Shown here in pieces: positions 7,539 to 16,287 of a stretch of DNA of 47,171 nucleotides (its first letter is position 1; every line of letters starts with the position of its first letter). Both the position numbers and the translations under genes were made by a program. The stretch comes from a virus. The notes below the pieces were generated by a model. It saw only the letters and a list, made by a program, of their open reading frames with translations, was not told the DNA's origin and searched no databases. Location of the stretch: the IMG/VR virus record IMGVR_UViG_3300044640_001077, positions 1 to 47,171 of that record; one strand, 5' to 3'.

Positions 7539-8408
7539 TTATACTTGTCTGCCTAAAATTGTTTGAAATCGTTGTACTATGTTGTAAAGGTTGGCTACAT
7601 CTGCATCTGTTAGCCCAAAACCAATAGATGCAAATGCGCATTGTTTATTGTCGTATAATACGGGAATGCCTCTATCACTTCTAGCGCCAATAAATATCGA
7701 GGAATTGTTTAACGTAACAGATGGAGACGAATTAAATCCCATTAACAAATTATTCCGGTATGCTCTAAAATCAGTACTTGAAGTCCTATTAGCTATATAG
7801 TAACCCGTTGTATTATTATTTGGAAGTGTCACAAATCCTGAATTGTCAATTGCAGCGTAGAAATTATTATCGCCAAACCTAATTAATATTTGATTTGCTG
7901 AAGTAAACGTGGAGTTATAAGACCCGATTGCACACCCATTAATTGCACCAACATTACTTCTTGAATAGAAGCTCAAATGACTATCATTTATTCTTAAAGC
8001 AGTCGATGGAATTAAAAAAGTATTTGCATAGGCGTTTACACCATTTGGCAATGCTCCACTTGAAGAGTGCGACCATGTGCCAAAAAATTGCAATCTAGCA
8101 GCAGCATCTAAGTCTCGTGGGTCTTTTAAATTAAATTTATGAGAGCTTTCCGTTCCGCCTACAAATGGATATACAGCTCTCATTTTGGTCCATATATTGG
8201 CTCGCTTTAATTGAAGCACTAATCTATTAATTGCCAATATTTGTATTGAGTTTTGTATTCCTGCTCCCAAAACAAATCGCATTGCATCATTATCATACCT
8301 AAACCCGGAATCATTCCCAACCAAACCCGACAGCTCACCCCTTCGAGTTCCCTCAAACGTTCCTGCTGCAATGCCTCTATCCAATCCGTTTTGAAGTCCG
8401 TTACTCAT
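7539..8408 (-). CDS. Phage tail-fibre-associated protein (LamG-like, putative)
   Basis: 289 aa from the ATG at 8408, 2 nt after the upstream stop; the in-frame extension to 8447 would overlap that gene. The start MSNGLQNGLDRGIAAG is followed by a beta-rich region (RINDSHLSFYSRSN, YYIANRTSSTDFRAY, IFIGARSDRGIPVLYDNKQCAFASIGFGL) resembling concanavalin/LamG-like phage surface proteins. The end ADVANLYNIVQRFQTILGR is typical of those domains. Role in receptor binding is inferred. Confidence 0.6.
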   Translation of the reverse strand: MSNGLQNGLDRGIAAGTFEGTRRGELSGLVGNDSGFRYDNDAMRFVLGAGIQNSIQILAINRLVLQLKRANIWTKMRAVYPFVGGTESSHKFNLKDPRDLDAAARLQFFGTWSHSSSGALPNGVNAYANTFLIPSTALRINDSHLSFYSRSNVGAINGCAIGSYNSTFTSANQILIRFGDNNFYAAIDNSGFVTLPNNNTTGYYIANRTSSTDFRAYRNNLLMGFNSSPSVTLNNSSIFIGARSDRGIPVLYDNKQCAFASIGFGLTDADVANLYNIVQRFQTILGRQV

Positions 8409-8410
8409 AG

Positions 8411-8863
8411 CTATTGATAATCTGCACCGTGAGCAGCAACCCAACAAGTACGTGCTGCGGTTAAGTTAGCCAATGCACCAACTCGCAATACATCGTTTGG
8501 CATAAGCGGAATGTAAGCTCTTCCAGTGTTGTCAATCGGCAATCCAAGAATGTTTGTTCCGTTTAAAAAATCAACATTAAAACGTGTTCCGTTTGTGTTA
8601 CCCGAACTCAATGGTACGTTCACCAATCCGATAGGGATAACCGTTGAACCTCGCAAAATCCACACGAAAACATTCACTGTAACGGTATCGTCTGTAACCG
8701 CTGTGAGCGATGTTACACGCCCTCCTTTTGTTCCTGCGGTGTAAACAGACACACCGTTTGTGTTTACACCGATTGCTACAGTGTTTGCGCTTGCCTGAAT
8801 AAGCCCAACGCCACCATTGATGACGTTTGCTACTATTGGTATCTGTGCGTTTGTAAGTGCCAT
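8411..8863 (-). CDS. Tail-associated protein of unknown function
   Basis: 150 aa, beta-rich and Gly/Asn/Thr-rich (VAIGVNTNGVSVYTAGTKGG, LSSGNTNGTRFNVDFLNGTN), with a late-gene look typical of accessory fibre or decoration proteins. It lies in an unbroken string of fibre genes. No family recognised. Confidence 0.55.
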   Translation of the reverse strand: MALTNAQIPIVANVINGGVGLIQASANTVAIGVNTNGVSVYTAGTKGGRVTSLTAVTDDTVTVNVFVWILRGSTVIPIGLVNVPLSSGNTNGTRFNVDFLNGTNILGLPIDNTGRAYIPLMPNDVLRVGALANLTAARTCWVAAHGADYQ

Positions 8864-8872
8864 ATATTTGTC

Positions 8873-9238
8873 TTAGTAATTATACATAAATCTGAATGCT
8901 GCTATTGTTGTAAAATCTTCATCTGCTGCTATTCCAGTCTCACCCTGCGCACCTCTGATGTCCTTCGCATCAGCAATGTTCGCAACAAGCCCCGTAGCCC
9001 CTACATACAGCCCCGTTACAGGCTTCGTACCTGTGCTGCCTGTCCAGTCTACAACCTGATGAACCCTCCTCAAGCCGTCCTCAACCACCGCAAGAATGGG
9101 AGTCCATCCTTGCGCTCCGCGCATACCGGGAACATAAACGAGCGGAACCTCGTTATCGTTCAAAACGACAACAGGCTTGAAGGACTCGCCCTCAATATTT
9201 ATCGGATCCGATTCAGCGTTCAGCTCGATTACAATCAT
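8873..9238 (-). CDS. Fibre-accessory protein with short collagen-like elements
   Basis: 121 aa. ATGA overlap with the upstream gene. It has two isolated GAQG elements (MRGAQGW, IRGAQGETG) like the start of collagen-like fibre segments, and a beta-rich N-terminal region. Probably part of the fibre or baseplate periphery. Not recognised further. Confidence 0.55.
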   Translation of the reverse strand: MIVIELNAESDPINIEGESFKPVVVLNDNEVPLVYVPGMRGAQGWTPILAVVEDGLRRVHQVVDWTGSTGTKPVTGLYVGATGLVANIADAKDIRGAQGETGIAADEDFTTIAAFRFMYNY

Positions 9239-9576
9239 AGCGTCTCAAATTGGGCTATCGTTCCAAAATAAATATCATGCCTTCCCTCGGGAAACCCTTC
9301 AGCTGCCATAACTACCGTGATAGCAGTGCGCACGTAACCCTTCTGCATGATTGCAACTTCGTCAACAAACACGCGCACGAGGCACTGTGTCGGATGCTCG
9401 TCCACGGCAATGAGCTTGTTGCCAGGAATCGTCTCCGATTTCTTCAACGTCTTCACGAGCGTGCTATTGTTGAACACGTCAACAATCACGTCCAACGCAT
9501 CCGCAAACGGAATCGTTTTCAGGTCTATTTTAAGAGCGATGTCCTGCCCTGTGTAGTAAGTTGCTAATTTGCTCAT
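9235..9576 (-). CDS. Phage protein of unknown function (late operon)
   Basis: 113 aa from the ATG at 9576, which overlaps the lysozyme stop (ATGA); the longer in-frame start at 9600 is less likely. The protein reads as a beta-sandwich (DIALKIDLKTI, LVRVFVDEVAIMQKGYVRTAITVVM, GRHDIYFGTIAQF). It resembles small proteins that sit between collagen-like proteins in Bacteroidetes phages. No function assigned. Confidence 0.55.
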   Translation of the reverse strand: MSKLATYYTGQDIALKIDLKTIPFADALDVIVDVFNNSTLVKTLKKSETIPGNKLIAVDEHPTQCLVRVFVDEVAIMQKGYVRTAITVVMAAEGFPEGRHDIYFGTIAQFETL

Positions 9577-10091
9577 GCTCGTCTTGTATACATATCGCAA
9601 CGCGCTTGGTTGCGCCTGCGTAGTCCTATTTCAAATGAAGTTCCTTTGTTCACCCATCTCAAAAACTCGCACGAGTCTGTCTTTGCAATCCCGTCCTTAT
9701 CGAGCACGTACTTGAAAATACGTGGGTCGTTTGGGTTCGCATTTACTAGCCTCAACAGCGTGCTGTCTCCAAATCCCTCGGCAATAGTATCAGCATCAAT
9801 GTCAAGTCCAACATTGTAGGCAAAATCAACTAAAGCAGCCAACTGAAAGTCGGTGCATCTTGACTTCACTAACCTACGGACACCGCTTTCAAATTCAGCG
9901 AGCTTGTAGAGGTGAAGCGTTTCAGCGCGTAGCTGCGTAATCTTATCGCCTCTCTTTACAGGAGTTCCGTCCTCGAAGAACGTGTTCCCCCATCCGATTG
10001 TCCACTTCTTCGCAGGACACAGATAGGCCTCAAGCTTGCAGCCTTCAAATGGCTTGCCGATTTGAGTTGCTAATTCAATTACTCTGCTCAT
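9573..10091 (-). CDS. Endolysin, GH24 (T4/lambdoid-type) lysozyme
   Basis: 172 aa from the ATG at 10091, coupled (ATGA) to the gene before. The catalytic glutamate is E16 in FEGCKLEAY. The usual Asp is replaced by Cys25 in the CPA motif, with T31 in WTIGWG, so this is the E-(8)-C/D-(5)-T pattern of GH24. The C-terminal part holds FQLAALVDFAYNVG and the GLRRRNQARCDMY end typical of the family. It cleaves peptidoglycan glycan strands. No signal or SAR anchor is seen, so it needs a holin. Confidence 0.85.
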   Translation of the reverse strand: MSRVIELATQIGKPFEGCKLEAYLCPAKKWTIGWGNTFFEDGTPVKRGDKITQLRAETLHLYKLAEFESGVRRLVKSRCTDFQLAALVDFAYNVGLDIDADTIAEGFGDSTLLRLVNANPNDPRIFKYVLDKDGIAKTDSCEFLRWVNKGTSFEIGLRRRNQARCDMYTRRA

Positions 10092-10561
10092 GGTGCTGTC
10101 GGCCAATTAATAGTTGAAGGGAATCCCGCTTGTTGCGGTACGTCACGCAATGCTTGGCGGTACGCCTGCCAATATTCGAGCTTGCTCACAACCCATACAG
10201 GTACGTCACCGAGCTGCGTCCAATCGCTCGACTGCAATAAATTGTTGCGAGTCGCACGAGCCTGTTCCGCTTTCTGATCGTCCGTAAGTTCGGGAGCAGG
10301 TGCTGGCTCTTCGGGTTCAGGAACATCTTCCAAAACCCATTCGCTACCGTTCCAACGTGTGAGCTTGCCTTCTGCAAATGTAGGCGAGACATCCGTTGCA
10401 CTCGCAGGAATGAGGAAGTTGCCCGGCTCCAATGGATTTGGGTTGGCTTCCTGTGTGCCAAAGAAGTATCCGTCAGCCGTGTACGAATAAACAAGCAAGT
10501 TGCCGTTTTCCATTATTGTTCGCTCCAATTTTACAGGAGCAGATGTTTTCTTTTTTGCCAT
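10088..10561 (-). CDS. Tail fibre assembly chaperone
   Basis: 157 aa. The N-terminal half is a beta region around DGYFFGTQEANPNPLEPGN. A Pro/Glu-rich linker (EPEEPAPAPEL) follows. The C-terminal half, RNNLLQSSDWTQ...WQAYRQALRDVP...NWP, is the classical signature of phage tail assembly chaperones. It sits right behind the collar fibre, as these chaperones usually do. It likely helps the collar fibre fold and trimerise. Confidence 0.8.
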   Translation of the reverse strand: MAKKKTSAPVKLERTIMENGNLLVYSYTADGYFFGTQEANPNPLEPGNFLIPASATDVSPTFAEGKLTRWNGSEWVLEDVPEPEEPAPAPELTDDQKAEQARATRNNLLQSSDWTQLGDVPVWVVSKLEYWQAYRQALRDVPQQAGFPSTINWPTAP

Positions 10562-10564
10562 TGT

Positions 10565-11716
10565 TTAAAATTTGATAGCGTAAGACATAGCCACGTTTCG
10601 CGGCCTTGTTTCAAACCCTCCAACGTACTCTGTATTCCCGCTATATCTTTGCCCGGAATTAGCTCCATCCCAATCTATTAAATTTGGCGTTGTTGGGCTT
10701 CCTCCGTTTACGATGTTTGCAGCAAGTGCATAGAAGTGTTCGTGCTTTTTCAGCATGTCTGCTTGGGTGCTACCCATGGTACGCGTTGACGTAAACGTAA
10801 GCGTAATACCTACGTTGGTTGCGGTCGCGGGGTTGCTCAAAGTTATTGAGGTTCTGCTTCCAATGGCTGTGACAGTTGTGTTCGCAGGAATTCCTGTTCC
10901 TGTTACGGACATGCCTACAAATAGGCCAGTCGTTCCATCGTTGACGGTAACGATATTACTTCCGTTCGCTGTGATGCAACTTACAGCGAGAGTGCTAGCG
11001 TCCACTCCGCGTCCTGCGTCAAAACCGCGAATGAACTCACCGCGCAAGTCAGGAAGGTTAAATGTAGAAAAACCGTCACCTACTCCGTAGGTGGTGTCAA
11101 TGGCGTTGAATAATCGCGCATAGGTTGTGCGAGAAACCGCAGCTCCATTGCAAAGCAGATATCCAAACGGAGGCGCTGATGCAAATGCAAATGGAACTAC
11201 AGCCCCAACATCTTGGTTTAATTCCTTGTTAACTATATACCACGTATCGATTCCATCTGATACGAGTTCTAGCCAATCGTACTTGCGAATTGCCAAGCCT
11301 AATCCGTAGTTCCTGCCCGAACCTAAATCAACAAGGTTGGTTGCAGTAACAGGTCTTACAATTACGACATTGTCACCAACGCCCCAAATGTTCATTGCGC
11401 TGAGAACAAACCTCGTTCCTTCTGCAACACTATCCGCAGCAAGCAAATTATACGTTACATCGAAGGTAGAGTTTGTCGTCAAGAGAACAAGCTTCCCAAT
11501 ATCCGAGGCAGTCATGTTTGTGATAGCTGCCGCTGATACGCTTCTAATGCCTTGTAGTAGAAACCTGTCAATCTGTTGCTTCAAAAAAAGCGTTCTGTTC
11601 GCAAGGTTCTTAATACCTTTATTTGCAATACCATCTTCTCCGCCTTGAACGAGGTCGGTTGTCTTAATCCGGTATACACCAGGATCAAAGTTTGGTGTTT
11701 CGCTTACGTTTGCCAT
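10565..11716 (-). CDS. Tail fibre protein with phage collar domain
   Basis: 383 aa. Early section VYRIKTTDLVQGGEDGIANKGIKNLANRTLFLK is the start found in many P2/Mu-like fibres. Residues about 170-235 carry the phage tail collar motif (VPFAFASAPPFGYLLCNGAAVSRTTYARLF, then GDGFSTFNLPDLRGEFIRG). The C-terminus ends FETRPRNVAMSYAIKF, typical of collar-type fibres. A Thr-rich insert (VTGTGIPANTTVTAIGSR) lies in the C-terminal half. Probable receptor-binding fibre, with its chaperone gene directly downstream. Confidence 0.88.
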   Translation of the reverse strand: MANVSETPNFDPGVYRIKTTDLVQGGEDGIANKGIKNLANRTLFLKQQIDRFLLQGIRSVSAAAITNMTASDIGKLVLLTTNSTFDVTYNLLAADSVAEGTRFVLSAMNIWGVGDNVVIVRPVTATNLVDLGSGRNYGLGLAIRKYDWLELVSDGIDTWYIVNKELNQDVGAVVPFAFASAPPFGYLLCNGAAVSRTTYARLFNAIDTTYGVGDGFSTFNLPDLRGEFIRGFDAGRGVDASTLAVSCITANGSNIVTVNDGTTGLFVGMSVTGTGIPANTTVTAIGSRTSITLSNPATATNVGITLTFTSTRTMGSTQADMLKKHEHFYALAANIVNGGSPTTPNLIDWDGANSGQRYSGNTEYVGGFETRPRNVAMSYAIKF

Positions 11717-11719
11717 GTC

Positions 11720-12169
11720 TTAAAAAGTTATTTTCCATGAACCTTCAAGCCGAATGGTTGATGTCTTTACAATTGGTGAGGTCACGATGCGAGCAAACAA
11801 TAATCCTACTCCTGCCTGTGCACCCGAATACAAGCCAAGCTCACGAAGCGTGTTTCCGTTGAACTCTGAGAAATCCAAAACCCAACCCCATTTTACTGAG
11901 TTGGGTGACGGGAACGACACCGCGCCAATTGGTTTTGTAAAAGAACCTGTGAGGACTGAATCAGTCAACGCAGGAGCCGCTGAGCCCGTTCCGAATCCGA
12001 TTACATCAATGATAAGATCGACATCGCCATACGCCAACAGATTAGCCATGACGAACTTCCCATCTGTCACAACAAGGTTTTGTTTGTCGAACTCGTACAC
12101 GAGCTCTCCGCGCTCGTTGTAGCCTCTTATAGATACGTCTCCGCGCATTCCAATGTGTTCTGTTTCCAT
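11720..12169 (-). CDS. Fibre-attachment / tail protein of unknown family
   Basis: 149 aa. Contains RGDVSIRGYNERGELVYEFDKQNLVV and LRELGLYSG, typical of small phage proteins lying between gpI and the fibre, which probably link fibre to baseplate. Beta-rich. Gap of 3 nt to the collar fibre gene. Confidence 0.6.
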   Translation of the reverse strand: METEHIGMRGDVSIRGYNERGELVYEFDKQNLVVTDGKFVMANLLAYGDVDLIIDVIGFGTGSAAPALTDSVLTGSFTKPIGAVSFPSPNSVKWGWVLDFSEFNGNTLRELGLYSGAQAGVGLLFARIVTSPIVKTSTIRLEGSWKITF

Positions 12170-12203
12170 GTTACAATTATAATTAATTTTCTCAATTCAA
12201 CTA

Positions 12204-12860
12204 CTATACACCAGTAACCTCATCCGTCATCGTCACTTGGTCTTCTATATTATTGAAAATCAAAGTACCATCAATCCTCTCCAATGTAAACTCATCCGTA
12301 ATCGTAACCTGGTCTACAATATTCTTAACGAAATCAGTATCTACAAGCCTCGAACGCACGTTCTTGTACTCGTTCACAAGTTCGATAAGCTCCGCGCTCT
12401 GTGTGGCGTTGATTCCATTTTCATTTCCAAGGTCAATAATTACCTTAAAACACGCCCAATTTCCCACACCGTTATACGTCACCAATCCGTTGTGAGCGAA
12501 TGAGCCATCGTAGTACTGTCCGATCCCTTCTATAATCTCAGCACCGGGAAAGCCTATCCTGCTCAATGCCTCTTTGATGCTCCAAGGCGTACCCTTGTAG
12601 CGATGCAACTCTATTGCCTGTTTTAATAGCTCGCGCTGCTTGGTTTCGGTTGTGGCGTACTTCCACCCCTTCACTCCCAACACGTCAAACTGGCGCGCAA
12701 GGTGAGGCAATGCAGCAGCAGGAACCGTATCAATCATGTATATGAGGATAGGTGTAAGGTCTAAACCGTTATACCTATCGCGCACCATTATATCCCATGC
12801 CTTCAAGTCCTCACTGCCTTGAAGCGCACTCGCAATTATGCTATCTTTAATCACTGTCAT
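12204..12860 (-). CDS. I: Baseplate protein I (P2 gpI-like)
   Basis: 218 aa. The first 180 residues match the P2 gpI family: DLTPILIYMIDTVPAAALPHLARQFDVLG, then RELLKQAIELHRYKGTPWSIKEAL. gpI forms part of the baseplate wedge with J and W. The C-terminus has an unusual near-duplicate: VDQVTITDEFTL followed 24 residues later by EDQVTMTDEVTG. It overlaps gpJ by 1 nt. Confidence 0.85.
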   Translation of the reverse strand: MTVIKDSIIASALQGSEDLKAWDIMVRDRYNGLDLTPILIYMIDTVPAAALPHLARQFDVLGVKGWKYATTETKQRELLKQAIELHRYKGTPWSIKEALSRIGFPGAEIIEGIGQYYDGSFAHNGLVTYNGVGNWACFKVIIDLGNENGINATQSAELIELVNEYKNVRSRLVDTDFVKNIVDQVTITDEFTLERIDGTLIFNNIEDQVTMTDEVTGV

Positions 12861-13981
12861 TACCCTATTGTCTTACCAATTGTTTGAAGAAAAATAGACT
12901 GACAGAACGCGTATTCCGTCTCCGCAACGATGATGTTTCCGAGAGGATCATCCGTAATGGTATTGAGGACTTCCACGTCATACACTCCGTCAATAATACA
13001 CTCGCGCTCCACCTGATTAACTCGTATGTCCTGCCCCATTTTCAACCGCTTGTTAAAAACAAACGCAAGCAAGTTGGACATAACTTTAGCCTCAACTTCC
13101 GACTGAATCGCGAATTCGTACAACGTAAGCCGTACCGTAAGCGCATACATTATCTTGGTGGGAGCTATAACCGTAACGGTGTCCGTCAATGGTCGTACTT
13201 TGTCATCGTTGCACGCCTCAAACACCGCATTCAACACTTGGTCGGGTGTCGTGTTTCCATCTGCCATAAGCGGGTAAACCTGAACCGTTCCCGGCAGGTT
13301 GCTCAACACAGCAACATCAATGATGTTCTGATTCGCAGTCTTTGCATGAAAGATGTACGCGCCTTTCGGGCCTGCTGAACTGAATGAGGCTGGGGCCAAG
13401 CGGATGCGCTCCCGAAGGTTGTCGTCCGTCTCTTCCTCTGCTCCCTCCGCAGTGGCGTTTGTGTTCGCAGCAGTCGCAATGAACGGCAACGGGTCGAGGA
13501 TGTTCTTTACCTCTCCCGGCACATATCCATTTCCGGCTGTTCCTTCTGTTGCTGCGGTTGCCGTGATTGTGCCTGTGAGCACGCTTGCTGCAATGTTCAG
13601 GTCGTCATCCGTGGTAAACACCACAACGCCACTCGAAGTTGCTATACGCGTTCCAATAGGAACAGTCACCCCTGATGGGTTCGCCTGCAATGTGAACCTA
13701 ATCGTGCATGTCGCAGGTAGCGCACCGATGCGCTTCACGCCAACGAGCTCACCGAGGTAGTCAAGAACAGGCGCGCTCGAGAATGCAACGAGGTTCTGAA
13801 CCGCTGTACCCTGAATCGCTTGGCGAATCAAACTCTCACGATACGCAAACGCGTTCATGAGCAACCGCTCAACTTGTGCAGGCTGTACCACTCGGCCTGT
13901 TAGTTCAGAGTATGCCGTAACAAGCTCCGTGATAATTGCCGTTGGATCGTTTGAAACGAATATTGGTGCGCTATCTGACAT
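12860..13981 (-). CDS. J: Baseplate protein J
   Basis: 373 aa. Family features of P2/Mu gpJ: ELVTAYSELTGRVVQPAQVERLLMNA, DYLGELVGVKR, then GYVPGEVKNILDP and the acidic-arginine motif EEETDDNLRERIRLAP, followed by GPKGAYIFHA. gpJ is the large wedge protein of contractile tail baseplates. 11-nt overlap with gpW upstream. Confidence 0.92.
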   Translation of the reverse strand: MSDSAPIFVSNDPTAIITELVTAYSELTGRVVQPAQVERLLMNAFAYRESLIRQAIQGTAVQNLVAFSSAPVLDYLGELVGVKRIGALPATCTIRFTLQANPSGVTVPIGTRIATSSGVVVFTTDDDLNIAASVLTGTITATAATEGTAGNGYVPGEVKNILDPLPFIATAANTNATAEGAEEETDDNLRERIRLAPASFSSAGPKGAYIFHAKTANQNIIDVAVLSNLPGTVQVYPLMADGNTTPDQVLNAVFEACNDDKVRPLTDTVTVIAPTKIMYALTVRLTLYEFAIQSEVEAKVMSNLLAFVFNKRLKMGQDIRVNQVERECIIDGVYDVEVLNTITDDPLGNIIVAETEYAFCQSIFLQTIGKTIG

Positions 13982-14330
13982 AGGTTACTTCTGTATTATT
14001 TGTTGTTCCATCGGCACGTTGCCAATCCACTTTATAAGTTATTTGTGAGCCTTCAATTTTGTACGATACTCTCGTTACCGTTACGCGAGTATCCCATTTA
14101 TTTATTTGCCTTGCCAACTCTTGCGTGAGGTTGGCTGCTGCGATGTTTATTGGCGCATCAATGTAGCTCAGTAAGTCAACGCCAAAGTCAGGACGAAGCG
14201 GGTCGCTACCCTTCTGTGTAGTCAGAATGATGAACACACACTGCGAAAGGTCGTCCGCTCCTTCCACTACCTTTCCGAACTCAGATAGCGAGTAGCTCCA
14301 ATCCTTTGATATGATATCACTCAGTTTCAT
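13971..14330 (-). CDS. W: Baseplate wedge protein W (gp25-like)
   Basis: 119 aa from the ATG at 14330; the upstream in-frame extension would run through the 36-aa gene. Contains FVI-type gp25 features: ILTTQKGSDPLRPDFGVDLLSYID and LTQELARQINKWDTRVTVTRV. gp25/W proteins start sheath polymerisation at the baseplate. Confidence 0.88.
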   Translation of the reverse strand: MKLSDIISKDWSYSLSEFGKVVEGADDLSQCVFIILTTQKGSDPLRPDFGVDLLSYIDAPINIAAANLTQELARQINKWDTRVTVTRVSYKIEGSQITYKVDWQRADGTTNNTEVTYVR

Positions 14331-14334
14331 TATG

Positions 14335-14445
14335 CTATTGTTCCTGTTCCTGTTGTTGCTCCTGCTGCTCCGCTGAGACTGAGCCCAAACGAGCAAGGAA
14401 CGCTGATTTGATAGATGCTTTCAGTGCTGTTTTATTCAGTGCCAT
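14335..14445 (-). CDS. 36-aa protein between gpV and gpW
   Basis: The reading frame MALNKTALKASIKSAF... ends in a Gln/Glu repeat (EQQEQQQEQEQ). It fits exactly into the gap between the gpV stop and the gpW start: 2 nt after the former, 4 nt before the latter. The lysine-helix start resembles small proteins seen in this position of other P2/Mu-like operons. Function unknown; could be a baseplate assembly helper. Confidence 0.65.
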   Translation of the reverse strand: MALNKTALKASIKSAFLARLGSVSAEQQEQQQEQEQ

Positions 14446-14447
14446 GG

Positions 14448-14975
14448 TTATGCTTCAAAAAAATTATTTACTCGCGTTTTGATTGCAATATACGCAGGTG
14501 AATTGATAGGTGTTCCGCTCGGTCCTGCTCCTGTTGTTGGATGTGTTTCAGCAAGTATCTGATCTATCAAATCCAACATAATTTGTTTTAGGCTTTCGCT
14601 TCCCTTCTTCAACGTAGGTCCGCTGTTACTTAGTTCAAACAATCCGTTGTTTGTTTTCACCCGATACTTACGAGTAGCCCTATCGTATACAACCTCATCG
14701 CCACTCTCGAACTTCACACCGTATTTGTCTGCCGATGTGAAACCCGGTTCGTCCGTTTGATTGTAAGTAGAGCCAACGCAAACACCGTTCTCCGCGTGCG
14801 CATCCATCAAACAAGCTACCTGCTCGTTTGTGTCAGGAAGCGTATACGCCTTGTTCTTCAATGCTCCCTGCTGAATAACCGGCAACCAATCCGAGACAAC
14901 ATCGTCCTCCTCGAACTTCACGCGAACGCGAGCTTTTGCAGGATCAACTTGTGTAACGATTCCAAATTTAAGCAT
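14448..14975 (-). CDS. V: Baseplate spike protein V (OB-fold, gp45/gp5-like)
   Basis: 175 aa. The N-terminal 75 residues form the OB fold of the spike family: FGIVTQVDPAKARVRVKFEEDD, WLPVIQQGALKNKAYTLPDTNEQVACLMD and GVCVGSTYN. C-terminal beta-prism-like section with LKQIMLDLIDQI follows. It forms the puncturing tip under the D hub. Confidence 0.87.
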   Translation of the reverse strand: MLKFGIVTQVDPAKARVRVKFEEDDVVSDWLPVIQQGALKNKAYTLPDTNEQVACLMDAHAENGVCVGSTYNQTDEPGFTSADKYGVKFESGDEVVYDRATRKYRVKTNNGLFELSNSGPTLKKGSESLKQIMLDLIDQILAETHPTTGAGPSGTPINSPAYIAIKTRVNNFFEA

Positions 14976-14979
14976 GCCT

Positions 14980-14987
14980 CAAATATA
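14980..14987 (-). promoter_or_regulatory. TATATTTG box 4 nt before the gpV start
   Basis: On the minus strand TATATTTG lies exactly 4 nt before the ATG at 14975. The same spacing occurs before gpW-like (26558) and gpZ-like (31024) genes. If active as a -7 box, transcription would begin at or next to the start codon. No good -33 element was found here. Confidence 0.35.
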
Positions 14988-14994
14988 TGTTTTG

Positions 14995-16074
14995 CTACTG
15001 AATTACCCTAACATCATAATTCGGTTCTTTCCGCTTTCGAGTAGATTTGTGCTTCACTTTTTCAACGTAACCCACACGCTTAACCGCAAGTGAGGTTTTG
15101 TATCCTCCGCTCCTGTCGATGTCGTGACGGCTCTCGGTTATGTGGTACTTGCCCGACAACTGCCCCATGCTCACAATCTCGATGTTGTTTCCGGCTATTA
15201 ATATCGGATTGCCTTCAACCGTGATTGAACCTTCAACCTGTTGCGCTCTCGAGCGGTACAACGCAACCTTCGCCTTTTCCTCAGCCTGCTGCTTATTCTC
15301 AGCCTTGGTCCGAATCTCGAGCGTGTCTGCTGCTGTCTCATCCGTGAATGGGTTGCCTCCTCCGTTATCCACGCTATCCACGTCAGCGGTGTAAAGCGTT
15401 CTGTCCTTCGGGTTGTGGTACTTAACAGTAGCCTTCTTGTAAGTGGCGAAGCTCTTATCTCGCATGTTGAACGAGCTCATGTCGGACTTGTCCAACACCA
15501 CAACGGGTGCGCCTTTCTCGAGGTCGAAAATCGAAACGAACACCAGCTGCTGCCCCTTTATAGAAAACTGATAGCCGTACTCGTCAGCTATCCGTTTCAG
15601 GTACTCCAAGTCAGTTTCCCTGTTCTGTGTGCTCCGCTCCAATCGGATAAGCCCAATCTCTCCAACCAAAGTCAGGCTGTGCTTTGACGCGATTGCCTGT
15701 GCTATCTGTTTGAGCGTTTGCCCCTCGTATGCCTTGCTCACCTTCGAGCGCATTGCGCTTGTCGTCCATGTGGCAAGTCCTTTCAAAACCACCACTGAAG
15801 GCGGTCCACTTATTTCAATCTCGTCAACCTTGAACTCGCCTGCATCCACCAACAGGTCATCATATCCAAACCGCAGCTTAACGGTGTCGCCCTTTGTCGG
15901 CCACCACTCGTTCAGCCACGTATCGTCCGAATCCTCCAACGTGATGCTGATGTCGTCACTCTCCCCAACCTCCTTATCCGTGTAGTTCACGGACACAATG
16001 AATGGAGTAAGCTCTGCCGTCACAGCCTTTCCGTTGTAATCAATCTCGAATTTTGGTGTTCTTACTGTACTCAT
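14995..16074 (-). CDS. D: Tail protein D / late control-type hub protein
   Basis: 359 aa. P2 gpD / T4 gp27 family: KFEIDYNGKAVTAELTPFIVSVNYTDKE, TLEDSDDTWLNEWWPTKGDTVKLRFGYDD, then YEGQTLKQIAQAIASKHSL (LysM-like turn), QNRETDLEYLKRIADEYGYQFSIKGQQLVF. It forms the trimeric hub that joins spike V to the tube. 4-nt overlap with X upstream. Confidence 0.9.
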   Translation of the reverse strand: MSTVRTPKFEIDYNGKAVTAELTPFIVSVNYTDKEVGESDDISITLEDSDDTWLNEWWPTKGDTVKLRFGYDDLLVDAGEFKVDEIEISGPPSVVVLKGLATWTTSAMRSKVSKAYEGQTLKQIAQAIASKHSLTLVGEIGLIRLERSTQNRETDLEYLKRIADEYGYQFSIKGQQLVFVSIFDLEKGAPVVVLDKSDMSSFNMRDKSFATYKKATVKYHNPKDRTLYTADVDSVDNGGGNPFTDETAADTLEIRTKAENKQQAEEKAKVALYRSRAQQVEGSITVEGNPILIAGNNIEIVSMGQLSGKYHITESRHDIDRSGGYKTSLAVKRVGYVEKVKHKSTRKRKEPNYDVRVIQ

Positions 16075-16286
16075 CTCTTCCAGGGTGGCAATAAATTTTC
16101 GTCAATCGTAGCTTGTGCGAGTACTGGAATATATAAGGTAATGCCATCGGGCAAGATGTCGTACAGCGCAACGTCCTTGTTTGCAGCCATAATCTCCACC
16201 ATCTTCGAGGCGTCACCATACGCAGCTTGTGCGATGTTATCCCACCGCTCCTGTCCTTTGGTTGTATATGTAGTGAACTCTGCCAT
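16071..16286 (-). CDS. X: Tail protein X (LysM-like)
   Basis: 71 aa. YTTKGQERWDNIAQAAYGDASKMVEIMAAN ends in ILPDGITLYIPVL; this is the P2 gpX / LysM-type pattern. X proteins bind near the hub D in contractile tails. The start follows U by 1 nt and the end overlaps D. Confidence 0.9.
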   Translation of the reverse strand: MAEFTTYTTKGQERWDNIAQAAYGDASKMVEIMAANKDVALYDILPDGITLYIPVLAQATIDENLLPPWKR

Positions 16287-16287
16287 G

